16,600 nucleotides of DNA from Gammaproteobacteria bacterium (GCA_013041975.1 JABDQZ010000159.1:1-16600); one strand, 5' to 3'. Numbered from the stretch's first letter, positions 8,528-15,137 are shown. The notes: generated by a model not told the origin, from the sequence alone. A program made the numbers and translations.

Positions 8528-10081
8528 ATGCGCATTCCATTTTTTATACGTCTTTCAGCGAGCATTATTATTATCCAGCTCATCATGTTGAGCATCCTGG
8601 TATGGAACAACATACGCATAAGCACTGAAAGTCATACGGAGTTGCTGGTAAACACCTCGCGTGACCAGAGCGCCTTACTGGCAGCTGCCATAGCACCAGG
8701 CTTACTGGCTTATGATATAGCCCTTGTCGAAGATGCACTGTCGTTGTTGAATGAAAAACATGACCTGGCATATGCGGAAGTCTTTGACCTTACTTCCAGG
8801 TTGGTTGCCAGTATCGGTCAGCAGACCAATGATAATGCATTTGACCCAGATGAAGATTATATTGAAAGGCTGGAAAATGGCATTTTTCACATTTCACGCC
8901 TGATTAAAGTTGAAAACCAGATCGTTGGTGGCTTGCGGGTTGGATATAGCGCCCGACAACTTAATGAAGTCAACGATGAAATGCGTTGGCAGAATCTGGT
9001 TTTAACTATTGTTACTATGCTGGTTTTGACGATTGCCACGTTGGTTATCAGTCGTCTGCTCACCGCCAAAATCAGGACAATTAATGAAGGTGTTAACCAG
9101 TTTCGTCAAGGAGACCTTGGTTACAGAATCAAGGTGCCTGTGAATGATGAGTTGGGTGATGTTGCAGAATCTTTCAATCAAATGGCGAACGTTCTGGGGC
9201 AGACTCAAAGTCTCTTAGTACAGGAGCGCTCCGATCTTGAACAGCGTGTCAAAGAACGTACCTATGAATTAAGTCAAACGAATAAAACCTTGAAAGCAGC
9301 TAATGAAGAGCTTAACAGAACACATATTCAGATGGTCGAGAATGAAAAAATGGCAGCGCTGGGCGATCTCGTCAGTAGTGTTGCACAAGAAGTAGACACA
9401 ACGTTAGGCGAAAGTGTGAAAGAAATTTCTCATATTGATTATGAAGCCAACTACCTTAGTAAAAGCATCAAGGAAGGTGCGATAAAGCCTTCCATGCTGG
9501 AAGATTTTGTCGGCGAATGCCTGTCGAGCACTCAGATTTCGTTGAGTAATCTTAAAAAAGCAGGTGAATTAATCAAAAACTTCAAGGAAGTGGCTGTTGA
9601 CCAGTCAACCGAAGAAGCCAGAAATGTTGATATGGGCGATTATATTCAGGAAATTCTTTCCAGCCTGTATCCTAAATTCAACAAAACCAGAGTGTCTATC
9701 AAAACCGAGCTTCAAGACTCTGTTGTAATCATGACTTTCCCCGGCATGATTGCGCAGATTATGACAAATCTGTTAATTAATGCCCTCATTCATGCTTTCA
9801 ACAATGGTAAATCGGAAGGCCTGATTATTATTCGCCTGAAATGCGACAAAAAGTTTATAAGAATAGAAATTGAAGATAATGGGGCAGGGATGGATGAAAA
9901 AACGGCTAAATATGTGTTTGATCCGTTTTTCACGACACAATTGGAGAGCGGTGGAACCGGGCTGGGATTGCATATTGTTTATAATCTAGTGACACAAAAA
10001 CTTAACGGACATATCAAATGTGAAAGTGAGCCCGGGAAGGGAACGGCTTTTACCATTTTACTACCTGTGGATGAAATGTAA
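8528..10081 (+). CDS. HAMP-containing sensor histidine kinase with Gln at the phospho-acceptor site
   Basis: Membrane sensor kinase of 517 residues. Order: helix 8-26, periplasmic sensor about 27-154, helix 156-175, HAMP about 176-228, coiled coil about 228-275, degenerate DHp/HisKA region about 275-355, HATPase_c about 400-515. The ATP-binding boxes are intact: N box (Asn414, Asn418), G1 DNGAG (450-454), F box FDPFF (464-468) and G2 GGTGLGLH (475-482). The phospho-acceptor motif, normally AHEINTPLG in this type, reads AQEVDTTLG, so residue 287 is Gln (codon CAA) instead of His. Orthodox autophosphorylation is therefore not expected at that site. The gene overlaps nothing, lacks its own SD, and starts 12 bases after the binding protein, which suggests translational coupling. 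No response regulator is in the window. It could be a pseudokinase, a subunit that phosphorylates a partner, or an ATP-dependent scaffold. Confidence 0.9.
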   Translation: MRIPFFIRLSASIIIIQLIMLSILVWNNIRISTESHTELLVNTSRDQSALLAAAIAPGLLAYDIALVEDALSLLNEKHDLAYAEVFDLTSRLVASIGQQTNDNAFDPDEDYIERLENGIFHISRLIKVENQIVGGLRVGYSARQLNEVNDEMRWQNLVLTIVTMLVLTIATLVISRLLTAKIRTINEGVNQFRQGDLGYRIKVPVNDELGDVAESFNQMANVLGQTQSLLVQERSDLEQRVKERTYELSQTNKTLKAANEELNRTHIQMVENEKMAALGDLVSSVAQEVDTTLGESVKEISHIDYEANYLSKSIKEGAIKPSMLEDFVGECLSSTQISLSNLKKAGELIKNFKEVAVDQSTEEARNVDMGDYIQEILSSLYPKFNKTRVSIKTELQDSVVIMTFPGMIAQIMTNLLINALIHAFNNGKSEGLIIIRLKCDKKFIRIEIEDNGAGMDEKTAKYVFDPFFTTQLESGGTGLGLHIVYNLVTQKLNGHIKCESEPGKGTAFTILLPVDEM

Positions 10082-10087
10082 GTATTT

Positions 10088-11323
10088 TCATTGCAACCAA
10101 TAATAGATTTGAGTGAAGATGAAGGCAGAAGAGGTTAACATGCCCGCAATTGGTATCCAAACAGGATAGCAGTGAGCCCCTTCTGGGCATCTGTTGCTCT
10201 TTTTATCACGTAGTTTGATCACCAGCAAAGAAAGGTTGACTGAAAAAAAGACAAGTAATGTGAAGAGGCTAGTGGTTACTGCAAGCGTCGTTACTGGCAG
10301 CCAAAGAGCAAATATAAGAATGAGTAGCGTGATCAGTATGGTGGTGAAGACTGGGGTTCTGGTCGTGCTATTCACACTCGATAATTTAGCAGGAAGCCAA
10401 TTTTGGCGGCTCATGCCATAGAGGATTCGAGTCGCCATAACCATCATGACCAAAGTGCCATTGATAATAGCGGCAATACTGATTGCCACGATAAATAGCG
10501 GCGGCTCTCCTACAGCACGTTCATAGACAAGAGCAAGTGGAGCAGGATTATTTGCAAGTTCAGCAGGTTCAACAGTAGCGATTGTTGAAACTGATATTGT
10601 GATGTACAACAGGGTAGAGATAACCAGAGAGATGATCACTGCAAGCGGCAGGTTGCGGGAAGGTTTTTTTACTTCTTCTGCTACATTGACAATATCTTCA
10701 AATCCCAGGAAAGCGAAGAAAGCGATGAAGGCACCAGAGATGATTTTGCGCCAGCTATCCTCTGGGAATCGTGAGAAGGTGTGTTCCAAAAGCATGGGTG
10801 CGTCAACAAGATTGTCACGTGTTACCCAGATGATAGCTATCAATCCAGCAACTAAAACCAGTGTTGTGATGGCAGCAAGCCATGCTGTTTGAGCGATTCC
10901 CCATACCGCAATAGCCCCAAGGGTTATTACCAGCAGCACTATGGATACGTGCTCATTAATAGGAATAATGTAGTCAATATAACCAACAAATCCTTTTGTC
11001 AGGGTGGCTGACGCGATAATGCCAATAAAGACCATGAGCAAGCCGATGGAAATCGAATAGGTCCGAAGTTCAAAGGCGCGTTCTACGTAAATCGCTTCAC
11101 CGGCACAAAACGGAAAACGTGAAGAGAGTTCAGCGTACGAGAAAGCTGAAAATGCGGCAATGACAGAGGAAACCAGAAAGGCGACTGGAGTCAGGTAACC
11201 TGCAATAGCGATCACTTCTCCAATCAATACATAAATGCCTGCACCAATAATGGTGCCTAAACCATAGAGTACGATCATCGGCAGGGACAAGCTGCGTTTG
11301 AGTGAATTGCCAGAATTTGTCAT
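10088..11323 (-). CDS. APC-superfamily amino acid permease
   Basis: Secondary amino acid transporter of the inner membrane, 411 residues. Seen: about eleven or twelve hydrophobic segments. Helix 1 carries the substrate-binding glycine motif GTIIGAGIYVLIG (23-35), and the classic APC loop AFFAFLGFEDIVNVAEEVKKP lies at 201-221, followed by RNLPLAVI. The start ATG is at 11323-11321 with only a weak TGGA upstream. Its stop lies 6 bases from the kinase stop, so the two genes converge tail to tail with no room for a separate terminator between them. Family length and motifs match the APC/YhdG-like branch, but the substrate cannot be read from sequence. A cysteine pair near the C-terminus (Cys379, Cys385) is unusual-looking but unexplained. 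Confidence 0.9.
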   Translation of the reverse strand: MTNSGNSLKRSLSLPMIVLYGLGTIIGAGIYVLIGEVIAIAGYLTPVAFLVSSVIAAFSAFSYAELSSRFPFCAGEAIYVERAFELRTYSISIGLLMVFIGIIASATLTKGFVGYIDYIIPINEHVSIVLLVITLGAIAVWGIAQTAWLAAITTLVLVAGLIAIIWVTRDNLVDAPMLLEHTFSRFPEDSWRKIISGAFIAFFAFLGFEDIVNVAEEVKKPSRNLPLAVIISLVISTLLYITISVSTIATVEPAELANNPAPLALVYERAVGEPPLFIVAISIAAIINGTLVMMVMATRILYGMSRQNWLPAKLSSVNSTTRTPVFTTILITLLILIFALWLPVTTLAVTTSLFTLLVFFSVNLSLLVIKLRDKKSNRCPEGAHCYPVWIPIAGMLTSSAFIFTQIYYWLQ

Positions 11324-11467
11324 AAGTCCAGAACCCCGGTTTCCTACGGATAAATATAGTTCAGATTGGCTCAGGGTTTATTGCGCTGTATCAAGAGGCC
11401 GCGTCTGGTATAAGTGCTAGGATGCACGTAAGTACTGTGCCTTAATATATTAATATTGTTCTATGAA
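11324..11467. promoter_or_regulatory. Divergent region between amino acid permease and split-permease genes
   Basis: Must contain the promoters of both divergent units. Alternating GTGC/GCAC/GTGC blocks at about 11416-11440 could pair in two ways (GTGC-taggat-GCAC or GCAC-gtaagtact-GTGC), an operator-like or switch-like arrangement. I see no convincing -35/-10 pair with normal spacing on either strand. Confidence 0.25.
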
Positions 11468-11917
11468 ATGCGAATAATGAAGCCCAGCATAAAAAGAAAA
11501 TTACTGATTTCGAATGTTCAAAAGACGATATCAATGTTTGCTGGAATGCTACCCATTCTTTTGGGAGTGATTCTCCTTACTGGATTAATACTTGAAGTTC
11601 TTCCTGTTGATAAGGTTTCAGGATGGTTTGGAAAAAATGTTTTATTAGATTCTGTTGTAGGAGCGACATTTGGAAGTATTTCAGCTGGGCATCCTCTCAC
11701 CAGTTATGTACTGGGAGGAGAATTATTAACACAAGGTATTAGCCTGGTCGCTGTTACTGCGCTGCTGGTGAGTTGGGTAACCGTCGGCAGCATCCAGTTT
11801 CCTGCTGAGGCGATTATGCTGGGCCGGAGATTCGCTCTCTATCGAAATCTTATCTGTTTCATATTTTCCATTCTCATTGCAGTGCTGACTGTGGCGACGA
11901 TGAAGCTGTTCGCTTGA
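11468..11917 (+). CDS. Half-size membrane permease subunit A (4 TM, DUF318/ArsP-like)
   Basis: Membrane protein of 149 residues with four predicted helices: about 20-44, 60-86, 92-116 and 127-147. The N-terminus is very basic (MKPSIKRK), placing it inside the cell. Notable motifs are LPILLGV (28-34), GSISAGHP (69-76) and QFPAEAIMLGRRF (110-122). It resembles half of a predicted permease of the ArsP-like (PF03773) kind, which are usually 300 or more residues; this assignment is from memory of the family and should be tested. The next gene, 7 bases downstream, encodes a second half-size protein with a similar core. Start: ATG 11468 is used; ATG 11477 (MKPS) and TTG 11456 are alternatives, and none has a clear SD. 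The substrate is unknown; metal(loid) or organic ion export are only guesses. Confidence 0.72.
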   Translation: MRIMKPSIKRKLLISNVQKTISMFAGMLPILLGVILLTGLILEVLPVDKVSGWFGKNVLLDSVVGATFGSISAGHPLTSYVLGGELLTQGISLVAVTALLVSWVTVGSIQFPAEAIMLGRRFALYRNLICFIFSILIAVLTVATMKLFA

Positions 11918-11924
11918 ACTGATT

Positions 11925-12443
11925 ATGGAAGAGAAACCCAGAAAAATGACAAATAAAGGCGTAGTTTTCCTTTTTATTGTCATTGGTCTTTATATTCTTA
12001 CTTTACTGATTGAAGCGGAAATTGCGTTAAATGCACTGACGTTTTCTGGCAAACTGCTTTACCAGATATTACCTGTTCTTTTGCTAATTTTCGTACTGAT
12101 TTTTGTATCTAACCTTTTAATAAAACCTGATTGGGTTCGGGTCAATGTCGGTAAGGGCTCAGGACTACGAGGCTGGATAGTAGCTGTTATTGGCGGCATC
12201 CTTTCAGTGGGGCCTATCTACGTCTGGTATGCTTTGCTTAAGGATCTACAGGCGAAGGGCATGAGGACTGCACTAATTGCAGCGTTTCTCTACAATCGCG
12301 GAATTAAATTGCCGCTACTGCCACTTATGATCCATTATTTTGGCGGTATATATACTCTGATTCTGGCAATCTATATGACTTTATTCTCATTGCTCAGCGG
12401 TATACTTCTGGAAAAAATACTGGAGCGAAGGGGAACCCTTTAA
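11925..12443 (+). CDS. Half-size membrane permease subunit B (5 TM, inverted partner of the upstream gene)
   Basis: Membrane protein of 172 residues. Helices about 12-30, 44-66, 83-107, 114-136 and 141-163, with a basic, cytosolic N-terminus. Residues 49-98 can be laid beside residues 28-77 of the upstream protein: LP(I/V)LL in the first core helix, a PD element, a Gly-Lys pair, then G-x-I-x-x-G-x-P or GILSVGP, followed by YxL and KG/QG, and a later proline (Pro130 here, Pro112 there). One extra N-terminal helix should flip this core relative to its partner. It starts 7 bases after the upstream stop, so coupled translation is likely. ATG 11946, with GGAAGAG 12 bases before it, is an alternative start that removes seven residues. 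Function not recognised beyond a permease-like membrane protein. Confidence 0.7.
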   Translation: MEEKPRKMTNKGVVFLFIVIGLYILTLLIEAEIALNALTFSGKLLYQILPVLLLIFVLIFVSNLLIKPDWVRVNVGKGSGLRGWIVAVIGGILSVGPIYVWYALLKDLQAKGMRTALIAAFLYNRGIKLPLLPLMIHYFGGIYTLILAIYMTLFSLLSGILLEKILERRGTL

Positions 12444-12667
12444 GTACCTTCAGATGTTGTTGAATGGAATGGCATCGAAGACAAGCTAAAGCATTGTAAA
12501 TTAAATACTAAAATTATGGATATACTTTCTGGACAGCATTACTTGTCAGTTCATTAGAAGCGAGGTTACGGCAGCAGGCATTTACACTAATCGAAACATT
12601 CAGGCTTGGGAGGGTTTCTGGGACTGCATTTTTAAAAGGTTCATCACGGCCTTTGTTTGCGAGAAAG
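12444..12667. other. Intergenic region before the tfoX-like gene
   Basis: About 220 bases with no ORF I can support. TTGTAA (12494-12499) and TATACT (12521-12526) look like promoter hexamers but are 21 bases apart, too far for a normal sigma70 site. No terminator with a T-run is seen after the permease genes. Confidence 0.2.
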
Positions 12668-12684
12668 ACCCTGACAAGGAGGGT
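12668..12684 (+). promoter_or_regulatory. Hairpin able to cover the SD of the leader ORF
   Basis: ACCCT (12668-12672) and AGGGT (12680-12684) are exact reverse complements around a 7-base loop. The right arm and loop contain the AAGGAGGG SD at 12676-12683, so folding would hide it. A 5-bp stem is modest, so this could be a weak regulatory switch or chance. Confidence 0.3.
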
Positions 12685-12688
12685 AGTC

Positions 12689-12730
12689 ATGAATGTACAG
12701 CGTAGGCATGATATGGTTTCAATTTATTAG
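12689..12730 (+). CDS. Possible 13-residue leader peptide upstream of the tfoX-like gene
   Basis: A short ORF (MNVQRRHDMVSIY, stop TAG) has the best SD in this half of the window, AAGGAGGG ending 5 bases before the ATG. It is in the same frame as the TfoX_N gene and ends 15 bases before that gene's ATG, which itself has no SD. Either this is a true leader ORF that delivers ribosomes to the next start, or the SD once served a longer N-terminus now closed by the TAG. TfoX_N proteins normally begin near MSEFV, as the next gene does, which favours the leader idea. No run of one amino acid suggests classic attenuation. Confidence 0.4.
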   Translation: MNVQRRHDMVSIY

Positions 12731-12745
12731 GCTAATATTTTTTAT

Positions 12746-13072
12746 ATGAGCGAGTTTGTCGACAATCTCGAAGAAGTCTTTTCATTATTTGGCCCTATTA
12801 GTACAAAGCGTATGTTTGGAGGGTATGGTGTATATCATGACGGATTGATGTTTGGACTGGTTGCTGATGATGTTTTGTATCTTAAAACTGACAAGAAGTC
12901 AGAGGCTATATTTACCGATTTAGGCTTATATCCATTTGAATATGAGAAGAAAGAAAAGAAAATGAAAATGTCTTATTATTTAGCTCCAGATGAGATATAT
13001 GATGATCCCGAGATTGCCAGAGAATGGTGTGCCAGAGCATTTGAAGCCGCTTTGCGTTCAAGGAAAAAGTAA
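12746..13072 (+). CDS. TfoX/Sxy N-terminal-domain protein
   Basis: Small cytosolic protein of 108 residues consisting of a TfoX_N domain only. The typical opening is seen: MSEFVDNLEEVFSLFGPISTKRMFGGYGVYHDGLMFGLVADDVLYLK, with the RMFGGYG core at 22-28 and YYLAP plus a C-terminal helix rich in Glu and Arg. Full-length Sxy/TfoX (about 200 residues), the CRP-dependent competence co-activator, also has a C-terminal domain that is missing here, so a competence role should not be assumed; many stand-alone TfoX_N proteins have unknown roles. No SD precedes the ATG (an AT-rich run), but an in-frame leader ORF with a strong SD ends 15 bases upstream. Confidence 0.88.
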   Translation: MSEFVDNLEEVFSLFGPISTKRMFGGYGVYHDGLMFGLVADDVLYLKTDKKSEAIFTDLGLYPFEYEKKEKKMKMSYYLAPDEIYDDPEIAREWCARAFEAALRSRKK

Positions 13073-13106
13073 ACTACATTAAATCAGTTAAGGATTGAAA
13101 GCAGAA

Positions 13107-13135
13107 GTTTTCACCTTATTCTTATAGGTGAAAAC
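13107..13135 (+). promoter_or_regulatory. 10-bp perfect hairpin in the leader of the NYN gene
   Basis: GTTTTCACCT (13107-13116) and AGGTGAAAAC (13126-13135) are exact reverse complements around a 9-base AT-rich loop. No T-run follows on the plus strand, so it is a poor intrinsic terminator. It ends 3 bases before the likely SD (AGGAAA, 13139-13144) of the NYN gene, so it could be an operator dyad or an RNA hairpin controlling access to that SD. Confidence 0.5.
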
Positions 13136-13154
13136 AATAGGAAAATCTTGAATT

Positions 13155-13889
13155 ATGGAAAAGACAGAAAGGTTGGCTGTTCTCATTGATGCTGACAACG
13201 CACAACCAACCATCGTAGATGGCTTGCTTGCCGAGGTCGCTAATTATGGAACTGCAAATGTAAAAAGGATTTATGGTGATTGGACAAGCCCCTCATTGAA
13301 AGGATGGAAGGAAGTCCTGTTAGAGCACTCCATACAACCTATGCAACAATTTGCGTACACCAAAGGCAAAAATGCAACTGACAGCGCTATGATTATTGAT
13401 GCTATGGATTTGCTGTATACCGGAAATTTCAATGGATTCTGTATTGTTTCCAGTGACAGCGATTTTACTAAGCTTGCTTCACGGATCAGGGAATCTGGCC
13501 TCATTGTTTACGGTTTTGGTGAAAAGAAAACCCCATCTGCCTTTGTTTCAGCCTGCGATAAATTCATTTATACCGAAGTGCTTCGTGGAAAGATGGATGA
13601 AAATGAAGCAATCAGCAAAATCTCGAGCAATGAATTAAAGCAAAATTCAAAACTAGTAACTTTACTTCGAAATGCTGTTGAAGCTTCTTCAGATGATGAC
13701 GGCTGGGCTAATTTAGGGCCTGTTGGCAGTAATATTGCAAAACAAGCGCCGGATTTCGATCCACGAAATTACGGTTATGGAAAGTTAGGTGAACTAATCA
13801 AAGCGGTAAAACTTTTTGAAATAGAAGAAAGACCCACGGGCTCTGGAAATTCCAAAATTTTGTATTTGAAGAAAAAAGCTAAAAAATAA
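13155..13889 (+). CDS. NYN-domain putative ribonuclease with C-terminal LOTUS (OST-HTH) domain
   Basis: Cytosolic protein of 244 residues. The N-terminal NYN domain (LabA/DUF88 group, PIN-like fold, about 6-145) carries the acidic metal-site set: Asp12, Asp14 and Asn15 (LIDADNAQP), Asp76 (KNATDSAM), Asp82, and Asp101/Asp103 (SSDSDF). These are consistent with an active Mg2+-dependent RNase. A short linker (about 146-162) leads to a LOTUS/OST-HTH domain (about 163-240) with the segment DDGWANLGPVGSNIAKQAPDFDPRNYGYGKLGELI, a domain that binds RNA. The architecture is common in bacteria, but its biological targets are mostly unknown. A weak AGGAAA lies about 10 bases before the ATG. An unusual hairpin sits just upstream. 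The gene has its own 82-base gap from the tfoX-like gene. Family call firm, activity inferred. Confidence 0.9.
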   Translation: MEKTERLAVLIDADNAQPTIVDGLLAEVANYGTANVKRIYGDWTSPSLKGWKEVLLEHSIQPMQQFAYTKGKNATDSAMIIDAMDLLYTGNFNGFCIVSSDSDFTKLASRIRESGLIVYGFGEKKTPSAFVSACDKFIYTEVLRGKMDENEAISKISSNELKQNSKLVTLLRNAVEASSDDDGWANLGPVGSNIAKQAPDFDPRNYGYGKLGELIKAVKLFEIEERPTGSGNSKILYLKKKAKK

Positions 13890-13981
13890 AAATATACTAA
13901 CTTTGATACCTGTTTATGCTGAAAAGCTGAACTAAAAATAACAAAGAAATGCGCTGGAACAAAGTTAATTAGGAAAAGAAG

Positions 13982-14392
13982 ATGGCGATCAAAAGAAAAA
14001 CAAAAGCAACAAAAAAAAAGAGTGTAAAAAAATCTGTTAAAAAGAAGGTTTCGAGAAATGCTAGGGGTAAGAATTCTTCAAGTAACCCTGATTTTTCTCA
14101 ATCTCTCCTGGATAGTCAATCAAGCATTGAGGCAAGGGTGGCAATAAACCACCTTCGTCAAACCGTTAGATATTTGAGCAATCAAATTATTTTGGCTGGA
14201 AGGCAGTTGCTTGAGGTTAATAAAGAGATTGCAAAGCTAGAAAGTACTTTGTCTCAAGGCAAAAAGGAGACAATAAAAAGAAAGGCTCGGAAAAAAGTCT
14301 CAAAGAAAAAAACCGTCAAGAAAAAGGTTATGAGAAAAACTTCTAAAAAGAAGGTGGCCAAGAAGAAAACTAAAAAGCAAAAGGTTCGCTAA
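13982..14392 (+). CDS. Lysine-rich histone-H1-like protein, function unknown
   Basis: 136 residues, strongly basic. Two lysine-rich tails (about 4-30 and 94-136, full of KKK and VKKK/SKKK/AKKK units) flank a central segment about 36-92 that is low in Lys and looks helical and amphipathic (SIEARVAINHLRQTVRYLSNQI and LLEVNKEIAKLESTL). AGGA at 13971-13974 is a good SD 7 bases before the ATG. The tails resemble those of histone-H1-like and AlgP/Hc-type bacterial DNA-binding proteins, which suggests binding to DNA or RNA by charge, with the middle part as a coiled-coil dimerisation unit. No enzyme motif is visible. Nine A's at 14011-14019 and seven at 14026-14032 are in the N-terminal tail, a spot prone to slippage. 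I do not recognise a specific family; low-complexity composition makes homology hard to judge. Confidence 0.75.
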   Translation: MAIKRKTKATKKKSVKKSVKKKVSRNARGKNSSSNPDFSQSLLDSQSSIEARVAINHLRQTVRYLSNQIILAGRQLLEVNKEIAKLESTLSQGKKETIKRKARKKVSKKKTVKKKVMRKTSKKKVAKKKTKKQKVR

Positions 14393-14562
14393 ATATTGAA
14401 ATATTATTGTATTGTCTAACTGTATTATGACTCGGCTACACTTTTATATCACTTTCTAATTTCAGGTTGCTATACAGGTTAGGAAGAACTGCTGTAGCTG
14501 AAAAACGGACCCAATAGATTGTTAAAGGACAAAACTGAAATCATTAGTACTGGATAGCATTC

Positions 14563-14931
14563 ATGTCATCAGAAACATCATCGGACAAGCTAGACCGAGT
14601 CGTTGCGCAGGCTCGTAGTGATGCTGAAAAAAGAGAAAAAGGCTACAGAGAAAGGGCGTTGAAAATGTACCCTTGGGTTTGTGGACGGTGTTCACGGGAA
14701 TTTAGTCGCGAAAACCTTAGGGAATTGACAGTTCACCATCGAGACCATAATCATGATAACAATCCGCCTGATGGAAGTAACTGGGAGTTGCTATGCATCT
14801 ATTGCCATGACAATGAACATTCTCGCTACATTGATTCAGAGTATGGTAGTACTACTTCAGAGAAGCAAGACCATAATACCAGCCATAACCCGTTTGCTGG
14901 TTTAGCAGACATGCTTAAAGAAAAGAAGTGA
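14563..14931 (+). CDS. yajD: HNH nuclease family protein YajD
   Basis: Small HNH-type zinc protein, 122 residues, closely similar in memory to E. coli YajD (about 115 residues). The shared run YREKALKIYPWVCGRCSREF-like (28-47) is followed by NLRELTVHH and DGSNWELLC-YCHD-EH, and the C-terminal NPFADL-type end is also present. Residues seen: Cys40 and Cys43 (CGRC), the catalytic pair His58-His59 with Asp61, His62, Asn63 and His64, Cys78 and Cys81 with His82, and His86. All metal and catalytic positions appear intact. YajD's biological role is not settled; a DNA-nicking or cutting activity is inferred from the fold. The N-terminus (SETSSDKLDRVVAQ) differs from YajD's. No strong SD precedes the ATG (only TGGA about 10 bases up). 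It is 170 bases from the lysine-rich gene, so probably its own unit. Confidence 0.93.
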   Translation: MSSETSSDKLDRVVAQARSDAEKREKGYRERALKMYPWVCGRCSREFSRENLRELTVHHRDHNHDNNPPDGSNWELLCIYCHDNEHSRYIDSEYGSTTSEKQDHNTSHNPFAGLADMLKEKK

Positions 14932-15137
14932 GCGATAAAGTGGTTATGATAAACACAAAAACTGTCAGTAACTGATAAGCCGACTAAATTATGTGAAATT
15001 TTAAGGAAGATATATCAGAACTACCAAATCTCAATGTTGCACTTCAAGTAGCAGCTGAGATTGAGTTATAAAATTTTGAACTAAGAACCTTAGCTTTCAT
15101 GGCAAGAATAAAGTCTATCAAATAGATACTATGGAAA
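14932..15137. other. Intergenic region between yajD and phhB
   Basis: 206 bases without a supported gene. A stretch around 14997-15068 reads through in one frame as a plausible protein-like segment but begins after a stop and has no start codon, so it is at best a remnant. No terminator or clear promoter. Confidence 0.3.

Noticed and set aside
12494..12526. TTGTAA/TATACT promoter for the tfoX-like gene
   Set aside because: 21-base spacer is outside the usual range and no extended -10 is present.
12746..13072. Calling the TfoX_N protein the competence regulator Sxy/TfoX
   Set aside because: It lacks the C-terminal domain and is about half the length of the true regulator.
13107..13135. Hairpin as intrinsic terminator of the tfoX-like gene
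   Set aside because: No T-run follows it on the plus strand; listed as a regulatory structure instead.
14391..14406. AATATT/AATATT dyad after the lysine-rich gene as a terminator
   Set aside because: Only A-T pairs and almost no loop; would not form a stable hairpin.
14997..15071. Open segment reading NFKEDISELPNLNVALQVAAEIEL then stop
   Set aside because: It follows a TGA, has no usable start codon and is only 24 codons; protein-like composition alone is not enough.
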